Below are positions 28,601 to 38,920 of a stretch of DNA of 64,000 nucleotides, piece after piece (positions within the stretch are counted from its first letter, which is position 1; every line of letters begins with the position of its first letter). Origin of the DNA: Chlorophyllum brunneum (Eukaryota; Basidiomycota; Agaricomycetes; Agaricales; Agaricaceae). The stretch spans positions 1,860,001 to 1,924,000 of the forward strand of contig OY756148.1 in assembly GCA_963576785.1 (NCBI GenBank). Reading direction: 5' to 3'. A program made the position numbers and the translations under genes. Below the pieces are notes generated by a model that saw nothing but the letters and a program-made list of their open reading frames with translations, made no database searches and was not told where the DNA came from.

Positions 28601-31600
28601 AAGTCAGATACCCTCCCACAGGACATCAAGGTGCAATTACTTTCTTCTTTTCTAGACCTTGTTTGAGAAGAGCCCTGGAGGAATAATATCTTTCCCAGAC
28701 CTTTTTTCCCTTGAAGACTGGACCATGAGGTTAATCATCGGCCCGGAAATAATAAGAGTCCATCCGGTGCACAGAGCCTCCTTTGACATAACATGATATT
28801 AGTCCTGCCGGATCTGTGGGTGAGGAATTTCGTTTCGAAAGTACACATGGCCAGATATGAACGGAGGTACGTTACACATTGTGGTCAACCGGAAGAACAG
28901 TGCTACTCCAATACAGTACCTTGTGGAAGGAATGTTACTGATCTGATTTAGTTCTTCAGTATCCACGAAGCCCGCGAAATTTGAATTGGATGAATCGCCT
29001 CTGAACGCTTAATGATTAATGTTTCTAACCTCCCCCTGTCAGGTGTTTTGTCCAGATGTAGGGATGTTAGCGACGCCCCTGGCCAGCTGACCTTGTGCAC
29101 TTTGTGACGCAATATAGCCGAACCGAGTTATCAGATAGTGTTTGACAGCAGTCGTGCGTGGAACGAACGGTTGAATGTTTGAGAGAAAGGAATAAGCGCT
29201 CCGAGCCCGGAGGAGGGGTAGAGTAGATGAGGGTAAATGGTCGCAGCACTGAGTGTTCTATGTATGACGCAAACCTGGGGGATGAAGTCATGAAGTTCGC
29301 TACGACAAGAGCGGGCGAAACACCCATGATGGTTACATGACCAACGTGAAGATGGTATAAAATTCCTGGTTCTGCATTTCGTCGCTTCAGTGCCCCAGTC
29401 TTCTGTAGCCGTCTCATCAAGCTTCAGGCGTCGAGGACGGACGATCCCCCACCTTCTCATCGATACCATTTACATATCCATCGATACCGATTTTATGAGT
29501 GATGGTGGTGACGGAGCAGACCCGGCCATGGAATGATCCAACCAACCAAAGACGGCTCGTGCCTTTGCAAAAAGAACAAAATTGCTCCTCGCGACTGTCG
29601 TAGCCAGGCGAAACCGGCGCGAATGGTCAGGCGCTCAGGGACGGGTGGGAAAAAGGAAGTCAGGTTTACCGCCTGGGGATGGTGTAAATCAAATGTTGCG
29701 TTGCTTTTTTCCGCCATTTTTTTCTTGTGACTCACCAGGCAGGTGTTAAATGGCGGTTGGCTGGTGAGCATATCCTCCGAGCGGGTTTACCATTCCCCGA
29801 GCCGAAGTCGGCCGGGACGGGCGGCGGCCACGGTATCGGCGAGACGAATCGGGGAGTTGTGGGATGAAACAACCAAGACGGTAGGAACTTAAGAGAGCAC
29901 TGCTTAGTGAATGACGTCTACAAGGTCAATCTTAGCTCTAACGGGTAAAGCCTGTCAGTGCGATGTCATAGGAAAGAGGCTTTCGAAGGACTGTGATGAC
30001 ATCATGGCTGCTCCATGCTCAACGATAGACACCTTTTATGATATCAAGCACCTCCGGTAAGTGTCTCTTGCTCGAGTTCTGGCGTGGTCGAGGAACTCGT
30101 TGAAGACGTAGTAGTCGGGGAGAAGTATACCGAATTAGGCGGATGACTGGAGGAGATCTACCCCTCTTTGCTCGTATACCAACTCGAGAGAAGTCTCTCT
30201 CTCCTCTGTTGATCGCTCAGAAGGAGCACCGGGGAGGTGCCAGACCGCTGTAAACATTGACTCGAAGGAGTGTTGGGGAAGAGAACTCTGTTGGGGCAAA
30301 GGGAAGTTCGCGAGCATCATCCTATTTTTTCAAAAGCATTTTATTCACTGCCGAGTTTCATGCCGACCGGTTGTCCAAATGTTCCAGGCAACAATAGCGA
30401 GAGTGCGATGACAAGTGAGAATCATAATGGCCGTCTGGTACCTATCGCATAGAAGTCTTAGCCTCTGCCAACCCTGGCCCACAAGACATAAAGGATAAGG
30501 AGGTCATTATTTCGGGCACTGTCAAAGGGAGTCCGGCTTATTTGGTGCCAGAACCAGATTGATGACCCTAGCGCAATACGGGTCTGAACTCAATCTCATT
30601 TACACTTTACCAGGATCCCAACAGGATTCGGTTCTACCACATCCCGTCAAGAATATAACCGTGGGGATGTACTTGTGATCGTACTGCAATGGGAATAAGT
30701 GCTGCGCCGGCCGGGACCAGGGCCATATGTATTACGAAGACATTTTTCTGCGGACAAACATTTGTGTTGTTGTGGTGCAAGAGTTCCCTCAAGATTTGGG
30801 GTTCACATTTGCGAACTCTTACCTCATGGAATGAAGTCTGGTGCGACATGAGGTTAATCTTATGCCGTGAGGGTTCCTCACTGAGGACTCCATTTGGTGT
30901 TGTGAGGGCCAATGTAATGGGGAACCCGGTGGACTTATGGGGAAGACACAATGCAAGACAAATGCCTCGAGCATCCGAACAGAATATTCCAGTGGCAGTG
31001 GCTGAAGGACCAGGTCCGGGGCCGCTGAAAGGGTCTATCTATACAAATTTTTAGTGGACCAGCATGAACCATAAGGGGTGTGTGGCGGGCTGGCTATGAC
31101 TCGACATGTAACCGGCAATAACCACGCACATGCTACATCGTTAACCGTAAAGACAGCTCCAATGCGCCTCAATGCTAGCCTTATCTTCTTACAGCCTCCC
31201 TCTATGAACAATGCCGAACCTGAGGCCTGAGGCACCGAAATTACTGACCAATTTCACACAAATGAAATTGGTATCAACACCACCAGATTGTCATGCTGCG
31301 AGCTGTTACCGGTGCTAGTACCTTGGAGCAATCATTAATTGAGATTACGTTCATTCAGTGGGGCCCACGACGGAGGCAAGCCATCCTGTGTCGGGTCGGT
31401 GCTTACTACGTAATTATAAAATTAGCTCATACATTCCGTTGACCAAGTTATGTGTTGAACGGCCGGACTCGACTGGTTTTGAGAGGACCGGGAGGTGGGT
31501 CGAGTCGGAAACCACCGGGAACAGCTCCCATACCCCGAAGCGTACCACGAATATGGAAACGCTTTTCCTCAAATGCCAGAATCTTGCAATGGCCCAGGGC

Positions 31601-32078
31601 TGGATGGCCTTCCGATAACCATGTATCACGTGTATACGTAGCCAAGCAAGGACTTCCGCTGGGTCACAGACATATCTTCAACTTGGGCGCTTATTTTCTA
31701 GCACAGCGGACAGCCCCTCCGTGTAAATAGGTAGAGGGAGGTGTACTAATTGGACTGATCAGCACGGAAAAGCAACAAGAATTAAACAGGGGCGGCCGAA
31801 TCGCCACAGGGCCGAGACCAGTGTAGGGAACCCTGAGTAAATTTCGCCTGAAAGTTCATATGTTAAGACCACGAAGTTGTATTTCATTATCATCAGCCCC
31901 AGAGATATTAAATGCAATGTGAAGAGAGTGAAGCTGTGGGAGTGAGAGGACAAAATGTTAATCCATATCGCTGCCCAATCACGTGTGCGTTATCACGCGA
32001 AGATATACTTCGGACATCCGCGTACCGTCGTTGTCTGTCTTCTTCCTTCTATCTTCCATCTACGCGTCTCCATACACA
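25609..32078. other. 6.5 kb without a supportable gene
   Basis: The first 400 bp is a T-rich 3' flank of the preceding gene. The rest holds only short unconnected open frames (for example 28190-28471 +, 29067-29469 -, 30689-31054 +) with no recognised domain, no exon chain and no repeat ends. An (ATC)8 microsatellite lies at 26993-27016 and A/T homopolymers are common between 26100 and 27000. The last 250 bp is the promoter region of the malate dehydrogenase gene. Confidence 0.45.
26993..27016. repeat. (ATC)8 microsatellite
   Basis: Eight ATC units preceded by an A-rich run, in non-coding sequence. Confidence 0.9.
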
Positions 32079-33605
32079 ATGGTCAAGGCTGTCGTTCTCG
32101 GTGCTGCCGGTAGGTCGTATTAGATGCGGCGATCATGCTTTTCAAACCTGCAGCGGCGTAGGTGGTATCGGCCAACCCCTGGCCTTGCTTTTGAAGGCCA
32201 ATCCCCTGGTCGATGAGGTATGATCCAGAAATTCAGTGGTATATGCTGTTGGGCTGAACGAATGACTGCGTAGCTTGGTCTCTACGATATCGTTAACACT
32301 CCGGGCGTTGCTGCCGATCTCTCGCATATTTCAACCCCGGCCAAAATCGAGGGTTACTTACCTGACAATGATGGTCTTGCAAAAACACTTAAGGGTGCCG
32401 ATATCATCATTATTCCCGCCGGTGTTCCTCGTAAGCCTGGTGTAAGCATTTTTAGTGAATGTCCCTTCCAAGCGTTGGGCTGAGCGTCACATGCTTCAAC
32501 AGATGACAAGGTGAGATCCTTGTGTGATTTTAGTGTTAGGTAGACGCTGATCAAGAGCGAAATAATGATAGAGATGATTTGTTCAAGGTAAGTTAAAATC
32601 CCATTTAGTAGATTCCTATCGGGTGTTGAGGTATTTTTTTTTATCTACGCCTTAGATCAACGCTGGTATCGTTCGCGATCTTGCTACTGGCATTGCTACT
32701 TTCGCCCCTAAGGCCTTCGTCCTCGTTATCTCCAACCCCGTCAACTCCACTGTGCCTATCGTTGCCGAGGTCTTCAAGAAGCACGGCGTTTTCAACCCTA
32801 AACGGTAACTCCCTTAAAATCATCTCTCATCTCCGCGGTTTTGACTCACAGTCGTGAAGCATCTTTGGTGTTACAACCCTCGATGTTGTCCGCGCATCGA
32901 CCTTCGTTGCAGAGAAGCTCGGTGACCTTGGCTTGTCCAAGGATATCGTTGTCCCCGTTGTCGGCGGCCATAGCGGTGTCACTGTGAGTGCTGGACGCGA
33001 GTGTGATCCCTGTACCTTGTCTGAAAGTTTCTCATCCCAGATCGTCCCCCTCCTCTCGCAATCCTCCCACCCCTTACCTGCTGGCATCACTACCACAGAC
33101 TATGAAGCACTCATTAAGCGTATTCAGTTTGGTGGTGACGAGGTCGTCCAGGCCAAGGGTGGTGCTGGCTCGGCAACTTTGTCGATGGCCTACGCTGGTG
33201 CAGAGTTCGCAGCAAAAGTTTTGAGGGCCTTGAAAGGCGAAAAGGGCCTCGTCGTCCCCAGTTATGTTAGTTCGGAGGCTGACCGTGATGGCGCAGCCCT
33301 CCTCACTAAGGAGCTCGGAGAGGCGTTGGCGTACTTCTCTTCGAATATCGAGCTTGGCGTATGTTCATTTCCCTGTCCCTGAAACATCTCTATCTCATCT
33401 ATTATCTCAAATAGCCGGAGGGTGTCGTGAAGATCAACCCTCTTTGCCAGATAACTGAGGCCGAGAAAAAACTCGTCAAAGCCGCCATCCCAGAGCTGGC
33501 CAAGAATATTGCGACGGTGAGCTATCATATCTTAGTACAGTAATCGCAGTGGCGAACTTACTTTTACATTAGGGCGTTGGCTTCGTGGCTGAGGCAAGGC
33601 TTTAA
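32079..33605 (+). CDS. Malate dehydrogenase, cytosolic type
   Basis: NAD-dependent interconversion of malate and oxaloacetate. Ten exons: 32079-32109, 32162-32217, 32274-32441, 32503-32510, 32572-32587, 32656-32804, 32860-32983, 33041-33358, 33415-33516, 33573-33605; 334 residues, normal for the family. The N terminus goes directly into the dinucleotide-binding GAAGGIGQP loop, so there is no mitochondrial transit peptide; the end (VAEARL) is not a clear peroxisomal signal, hence a cytosolic form (inference). Other landmarks are [10 protein letters not shown] with the substrate-binding arginines, [23 protein letters not shown] and the catalytic histidine in VVGGHSGVT. Exons 4 (8 nt) and 5 (16 nt) are micro-exons coding the MTRDDLFK segment. 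For intron 1 I chose the acceptor at 32161, since the earlier CAG would insert extra residues in the glycine loop. Confidence 0.95.
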
Positions 33606-33889
33606 TTAAACCTAATTTATCTGTTGATTTGTTAATTCTGTCGCTAGACCAAGTAAAATGTCCGAACGTTTTGTACAATAGTTCATGTAGACGCTGGTGT
33701 CCGTGATGAATATTTCAAAAGGTTTCACTCATAAATCGTGAACTCAGGGATTATTTTTATCCATGAATGCGGAAAGATGTATGTTGTCTAGACTGAAACA
33801 TAATGTGCTGTCGATCTACTCCGTTTAAAACTCGCTGGTCACCTGCACTCTGACCCATTCTACTCCCCTCCTTTCATCCCACCGCAAAG

Positions 33890-35082
33890 ATGCTCATGTT
33901 GCCGGTGCCCAGTGCCACGTTCGACGAACGCCTCATTCAACGGAGTGGGTCAGGCGAAACGGACAATGCGTCGAGCAATGCTAGTTCAGGGTTAGCCACA
34001 CCACGGGATGAAGATATACCGCCTTTGGGTGGAATACTGGACTTGAAGCGTGCGGTAAAGGAGGTAACGAGCGACATGATGAGGCACAGTTCGGTGGGAA
34101 GTAGAAAAGAGGGTTGGGTGCTGGGTGGCACGTCGCCAAATTTGAGTTTGAGTGGTAGGGGACTTACGAAGGGAAGGGTCGGCAGTATTCCTGTGAGTAA
34201 TGTATTCCCTATGGTTCCAACGAGAAGAATACTTATACGTTTGCAATGGTGCAGCCCGTGATTATGTCGAGAATGATGTCTTCTGCTTCGGGGTCTAGCT
34301 TGTCGCAATCGCCGGAGTTCGAGGATCCTCAAGTTACACATACGAGGGCCAAGGTAAAGTCGCATTCGTCTGTCTCCGGTATCTATTAATTGTGCAGGGC
34401 ATGTATAACATGCCGAACAGACATATATCTATCGAGATTCAGGAAGAAGAGGGCGAGGTTAGTTTGCGGTATGCACGAAAGACAAGCTGATTTACGACGT
34501 ACAAAGGGTGCTAGCAACTTTGATGACTTCAGGACTGAAGATTTCGTCGAGAAGTCTAAGGGGCTCGATGCGTTCTTCAATAGAACATGGACCATGGATT
34601 TGTTTTGCAAGAGCGTCCTCCGTGTACTCTTATTCCTGCCATGGTGTATCGCGGTTGGGGGAAGCATCGTCCTCTGCCCCAAAGGTCTAGATATTATAAC
34701 CTTCCATTCCGGATACCTCGACCCTCTCTTCGGAATTTATCGATTCGCGCATTGGGCGGACCACGCTTTTGACCACATAGTCATCTTCGTTTCCTTCCTC
34801 GGGATCTTTTTTTGGTTTGCTCCCGCAGTTGGTATTCTCGTTACTTGTGCTATGTGCGCGTTGTGCGTTGGTGCGTGGTATGACTTTAGGTTGGATCCTC
34901 GCATTCCGCTTGGTGAGGATGATAGGCAGAGTGTGTACTTGAGCCTGACAAGATTTTGGATGGCGGACGAGTTTTTGAACTTCAGAAGGGTGAAAGAGGG
35001 GCTCGTCTTGGATGACGGACTACGCAGGAGGAGGAGGGGTAGGGACGAGGAAGAGAAGGATGTGCCAAGCGGGACTGACTGA
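33890..35082 (+). CDS. Membrane protein of unknown function
   Basis: I do not recognise this as a named family. Exons 33890-34192, 34255-34353, 34398-34457 and 34507-35082 all keep frame and give 345 residues. The first 150 residues are hydrophilic and Ser/Gly-rich, with a possible amphipathic stretch (ILDLKRAVKEV). Then come a hydrophobic segment at about 191-211 and a longer double-length one at about 245-276, separated by a short His/Asp-rich loop (HWADHAFDH). The C-terminal tail is charged and ends in an Arg- and Glu-rich run, so the protein is probably anchored by two or three helices with both ends on the same or opposite faces depending on the count. The start follows a short pyrimidine-rich leader 285 bp after the malate dehydrogenase stop. 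An in-frame Met two codons later (MLPVP) is an alternative start. Confidence 0.75.
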
Positions 35083-35597
35083 AGGAGACGGAGCCGAAGG
35101 ACTTTTGCTGAAAGCCCACTTGTTGCAGGCGTCGGTGTGGACTTGGATACAATACTACAACATCATTCAGCTATTCATTCCTTTTCATAGTATACCATAG
35201 CACATTTTTTCCCCCTTTACCGGACGAGCGAAGTGGTGAGGCAGGAGAATCCTTTGAGCTCTGGACGTCAATCCGGCAATGGCTTGCAATTGATTGGATC
35301 ACACTAGCTGCTTGCGGCCTTCACTTCATTGCCAGGTGCCCCTGAATTACCCATTCACATTTACCAATCCATCCGCTTCACACGTCGCACCCTTCTACTA
35401 GTGACCGCAAAGCCACGACTGCCTATCCACCTTTCGCACTTTTGTCACTTGGAAAGGCTAGAACAGCCTTGACCTTTCCAGGGCCTCGAGACTATTTTTT
35501 GTTAATCCAAGGATAGCTACAGATGCAGATCTGGATTTCGTCGTCTCAGAGTTGGCGTTAGGCATCAAAAGTCGAAGTCAACATCAAAGTCAATGTC
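35083..35597. other. Intergenic boundary between host genes and transposon cluster
   Basis: About 500 bp with no gene. It contains the 3' flank of the membrane-protein gene and ends at a 28-T run that marks the first transposon remnant. Confidence 0.5.
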
Positions 35598-35805
35598 TTT
35601 TTTTTTTTTTTTTTTTTTTTTTTTTCATCATCAATATTTAAAGCAGGGCTCGAATGCAGTCCACCCCCTATACCTACTACAAGTACAATACAGGGCTCTC
35701 CAACCTACACCTAAAGAACTTTATCAACAGAGTAGTACATTTAACTACAAGTGCATGTAGACTAGAGAGTCCAAATGATAATACAGTAGAGAATAGATGG
35801 AGGAA
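35598..35805 (-). mobile_element. LINE 3' end with poly(A), 5'-truncated (LINE-C)
   Basis: On the minus strand this is about 180 bp ending in a 28-A tail (the T run at 35598-35625). Directly before the tail is a segment that matches the 3' end of LINE-A: GACTGC, then a purine, then TTCGAGC, and an AT-rich stretch ending TTGATGATG, against GACTGCGTTCGAGC and TTGATTA in LINE-A. The rest is unlike LINE-A, so it is a relative with the same 3' terminal recognition sequence rather than a recent copy. A tRNA-derived SINE is an alternative because TTCGAGCCC resembles an internal B box, but no A box is seen. Confidence 0.55.
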
Positions 35806-35870
35806 CATTACAACCTTAGTTTAGGACTCAGGTTGCAAGTCTTTGGATAAAGACAAGGAGTAGAGAGAAG
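35806..35870 (-). repeat. Partial LTR, same family as Gypsy-1 LTR
   Basis: About 65 bp closely matching one end of the 293-bp Gypsy-1 LTR (ACAACCTTAGT, GACTCAGGTTGCAAGTC, TTTGGATAAAGAC). The terminal TGTTA appears as CATTA, i.e. two transitions. The match fades after about 35870, so the LTR of Gypsy-3 is either truncated or largely diverged. Confidence 0.6.
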
Positions 35871-36425
35871 AGGAAGTCGATAAAGGGCTGCCTCAGCTGT
35901 GTGCACTAAGGGTAGTGCTGATTGAGTGACAGAGAAGTTGATAGGAGTGTTGGATGTGTTGCAAATCCTCATGTACTCCATTGGGTAGAGTACGGCTAGT
36001 AAGGATGTTGTAGCTTTGTTGTATGGCATAGGTATATCAACCAAGTATTCACATATTATGAAGGCAAGCAGCAAGCAAATTCCTGTATTTGTTGCAATGG
36101 GCAACAGATGTGTTATCCCCTCGTAGATTGGGGTAGCAATTGGATAGTTGTCTTTTGATAGTATTTCGAAGTTGTAGGCAGGTGGTATTGCATGTGGATT
36201 CAATATCAAGTAGGGAAGGGATGGTATGCGGCTGTAATCCAATGGACTGGATAAATTCCTCATTGTTGAGGGTGATGGAATACTTGGGCAATGAGTAGAG
36301 AATATTAGATCTGGCAATACAGGCAGTCCATTGATGATATTGGCAGCGATTTCGGTGGTACTGATAACAGTAGCTGTGGTGGCTGGTGCTGAGGCTGGGT
36401 GAGTATTGGAAGCATTGAGAGACAT
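35808..36425 (-). CDS. Gypsy-3 downstream ORF of unknown function
   Basis: An uninterrupted 205-codon frame that starts 8 nt past the stop of the Gypsy-3 integrase/chromodomain frame and ends inside the LTR remnant. It is Thr/Ala/Pro-rich at the N terminus, then leucine- and proline-rich with one modest hydrophobic patch (ICLLLAFIICEYLV) that could be a membrane segment. I do not recognise it. Its position between integrase and 3' LTR is where env-like genes sit in some Metaviridae, but nothing else supports that role. Confidence 0.45.
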   Translation of the reverse strand: MSLNASNTHPASAPATTATVISTTEIAANIINGLPVLPDLIFSTHCPSIPSPSTMRNLSSPLDYSRIPSLPYLILNPHAIPPAYNFEILSKDNYPIATPIYEGITHLLPIATNTGICLLLAFIICEYLVDIPMPYNKATTSLLAVLYPMEYMRICNTSNTPINFSVTQSALPLVHTAEAALYRLPLLSTPCLYPKTCNLSPKLRL

Positions 36426-36432
36426 GGGGAGT

Positions 36433-37275
36433 TCAGATATTGTGAACTCTTTTATAGGTCTTGAGTATTTTCTTCATGTTTTGGAGATTTGATGTAGGTT
36501 CCCATGAATTTTCGGAAGTGTGGTAGCCTTTCCACTTGATTAGGTATCTGAAACAATTATTTACCCTTTTATGGTGAAGAATGGCCTCGACTTTGTATTC
36601 TTCTTGATTATCAACAAGGAGAGGGAGGGGTTAAGACATGTGTCATCCATAGATCATGTTTTCGATTGCAGGGGTAAGGAGAGAGGCATGAAACTTGTTA
36701 TAGATCTTCCATGTTTCAGGTAATTTTAGCTGAAACACAATGGGTGAGATCTTCTTGATAATTGTAAAAAGTCCTTCTCTTCTTTGGGCAATTTTCCTAT
36801 TTGCAAAGTTTATTGGTAGGTGTTTGTTTTCTAACCAAACTTTATCCCCTTTGTTAAAGTTTGGTAACCTATAATTTGTGGTTCGTTTGGCCATGATTTC
36901 ATGGGCATGGTTGTGTACTTTGAGAGCTCAATGTTGAGCATTGGATAGTTTCTTGAGGTGATCCTCAGTGGCTGGGATGTTTGTTGGTTCCAGAGTAGTG
37001 GGAAATGCTTTTGGTGCATAGCCATAGAGTAGCTGGAAAGGTGACTCCTTTTGTCCAGCGTGGGGGCAGTTGTTATGAGCAAATTTGTAGAGTGAGAGGA
37101 ACTTTGCCCAATTGTTTGGTTGAGCTGAAGTGGAAAGTGCTAAATATAGCGCAATTTCCTGATTGATCTATTCAGTTGATCCATTGGTTTGTGGGTAATA
37201 GGCTGTTGAATAGGCAGGGTCAATGTTAAGCAGTTTATAGAATTCTTGCATCACTTTGGCACAAGATACTATCAC
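36433..37275 (-). pseudogene. Gypsy-3 integrase C-terminal part with chromodomain, truncated
   Basis: Minus-strand remnant of a Ty3/Gypsy pol gene. Reading from 37275: end of the integrase core with YYPQTNGSTE and a stop where an Arg or Gln codon is expected, ESPFQLLYG, then the post-core KGDKVWLE region, LPETWKIYNKFHASLL, and finally a chromodomain (EYKVEAIL, then [16 protein letters not shown]) ending at the TGA at 36433-36435. The chromodomain places it with chromoviruses. Upstream protease, RT and RNase H are missing: the sequence switches to a plus-strand Copia fragment near 37275-37285. Several in-frame stops show that it is dead. Confidence 0.85.
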
Positions 37276-37284
37276 CTCATTTTT

Positions 37285-37770
37285 AATGGGCAATCAAAGA
37301 AGTCCATTCAAGGCTTCTCTGATTCTGACTTTGTGGGATGTATTGCTATGTGCAAATATACCTCTGGCAACTTAGTCTTGTTTGCAGATGAACCAGTTTC
37401 TTGGTTAAGTCGCTGACAAGTCACCACAGCACTATCTACCACAGAAGCCAAGTATGTTGCCATGTGTAAGATATCTCATCAACTGATTTGGATCCATCAG
37501 CTGCTAGGTGAGATTGGTTTTGAACAGCCTGCTCTACATCTCATGTATGACAATTTAGGATTGACCTTCTGGGCTTCTAACCCAGTTGTTGAACATTGAT
37601 CTAACATGTTGTGATTCACTGGCATTTTATCCATGAACTTGTTGAGATAGGCCAAATAAAACTATTTTATGTAGAGTCTGAGAAGAACTCTGCTGACATC
37701 TGCACAAAAAGTCTTGATACTGTCAAGTTTCAGCGATGTCACAATTATTTGCCTATTCAGTTCGGTGCTT
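37285..37770 (+). pseudogene. Copia-type pol fragment (RNase H end)
   Basis: Plus-strand remnant of a Ty1/Copia polyprotein. Visible motifs are GFSDSDFVGC, YTSGNLVLFADEPVSWLSR followed by a stop, TTALSTTEAKYVAMC, and near the end YVESEKNSADICTKSLD, matching the terminal RNase H of Copia pol (usually ADxxTK). At least three internal stops. The 3' side runs into a purine tract and an LTR. The 5' side abuts the Gypsy-3 integrase remnant, so one element was inserted into or fused with the other. Confidence 0.85.
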
Positions 37771-37803
37771 GATTCATATCACACTTTGAGCTAGGAGGAG
37801 TAT

Positions 37804-38241
37804 TGTTATTTCACTATTCTAAGCTGCATTCCATATGACTAGCTCCACAGTAATTATTCATCATAGACTTGTCTTTGAGGCTGCGCCTCTGACTCACATT
37901 ATGCACCTCTTTACCTTGTGTATCTAAGAGCTGACTGATTACTGTCACTCCAATTATGCTACTGGATACTGCTGATGATATTACAGTGTTTCAAGGGACT
38001 ATGTAGTCAGTAATGACTCATTATGCCTATTATTATATGTAGGTCTTAGGGTTTGCTACTCGGACATTTAGTATATATAGCAGCCATGTATTCCCTTTAT
38101 TTCTTAGAACAATCCACTCAGATTTCACTTGCTCTACTCAACTCTACAGCAACTCTTAGTAGTAACTTATTAACTAACTAACTAACCTATTAGTAAGTCA
38201 GATTATCTGTCTGTCACTGCATGTTACTGTGCTGGAAAACA
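37804..38241 (+). repeat. Probable 3' LTR of the Copia fragment
   Basis: Starts TGTTATTTCAC directly after the purine-rich GAGCTAGGAGGAGTAT, as expected for a polypurine tract and 3' LTR, 35 bp past the pol stop. It contains a TATATATAG string at about 38070 and a (TAAC)n-like run near 38170. The right end is uncertain: GGAAAACA at 38234-38241 is a plausible terminus, but no second copy is present to compare. Confidence 0.5.
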
Positions 38242-38920
38242 GAGGTGACCATGGGCCTGATGTCAGGTCACTGGGATGGTTTGGTGGCTGGCAGGCTTTG
38301 ACTATCTGCTTGGGTTGTTGCTGTTGCACACACTGAGTCTTGGCTAGTAGGATTAGCAGGCCTTACATGGGGAAGAGTAGCCAGTTGTGTGCCATAAATG
38401 GGGGTGGAAGCACTGTTCCGGGTTGGGGCCTGTTGGCTGCTAGCAAGGGTGGGGGTGATAGGCCAGGAAGCTTGATGGGTGAGGGCTAGACTGTTGTTGT
38501 TCAGTTGGACTGGCATATGTGTGGATGCAGGTGTCAGAAGCAGGGGGGAATAGGCTTGCAAGGATGGGCCCAGTGAGCCACCTAGGTTGAGGCCATGAAG
38601 CTGTTGGGTCATAGCGAGTGAGGAGCAAGGCACATCTAGCTGAGGCAGAGTTGTTGTGGGTTAGTGATTGGGTGTGGTGGGATGCAAGAGAATGATAGTG
38701 ATAAATGAATAAATAAAGGAGGATAATAAAATTTAAGGAGTGTGGAGACCGTCGTGACTCGTTGCGCTCTGGTCGGGTTGGAGTGTTGGGATGAGATAGC
38801 GAGTGGCTGGTTCCGTGAGCTGGCTGCTCTGCTGGACGCTGGGTGCCGGCAACTTCCGTTGTACGGCACCTTTGCTCAAGGACTCTGGCACGTGACCGTG
38901 GTTAGAAGCAGGTGATATAA
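38242..38920. other. Unassigned stretch between Copia LTR and kinase gene
   Basis: A minus-strand open frame (38268-38633) codes a Gln/Ser/Thr/Pro-rich low-complexity peptide, possibly the start of a gag or of a broken host gene; it has no motif. The part nearest the kinase gene (38700-38920) shows nothing recognisable and does not supply an obvious first exon for it. Confidence 0.35.

Noticed and set aside
32152..32161. Earlier CAG acceptor for malate dehydrogenase intron 1
   Set aside because: It would insert extra codons into the glycine-rich NAD loop and break the frame; the TAG at 32159-32161 gives the canonical GAAGGIGQP.
35626..35660. SINE with tRNA B box next to poly(A)
   Set aside because: The B-box-like TTCGAGCCC lies at the 3' end beside the tail, not in an internal promoter position, and the same motif ends LINE-A; a LINE 3' end explains it better.
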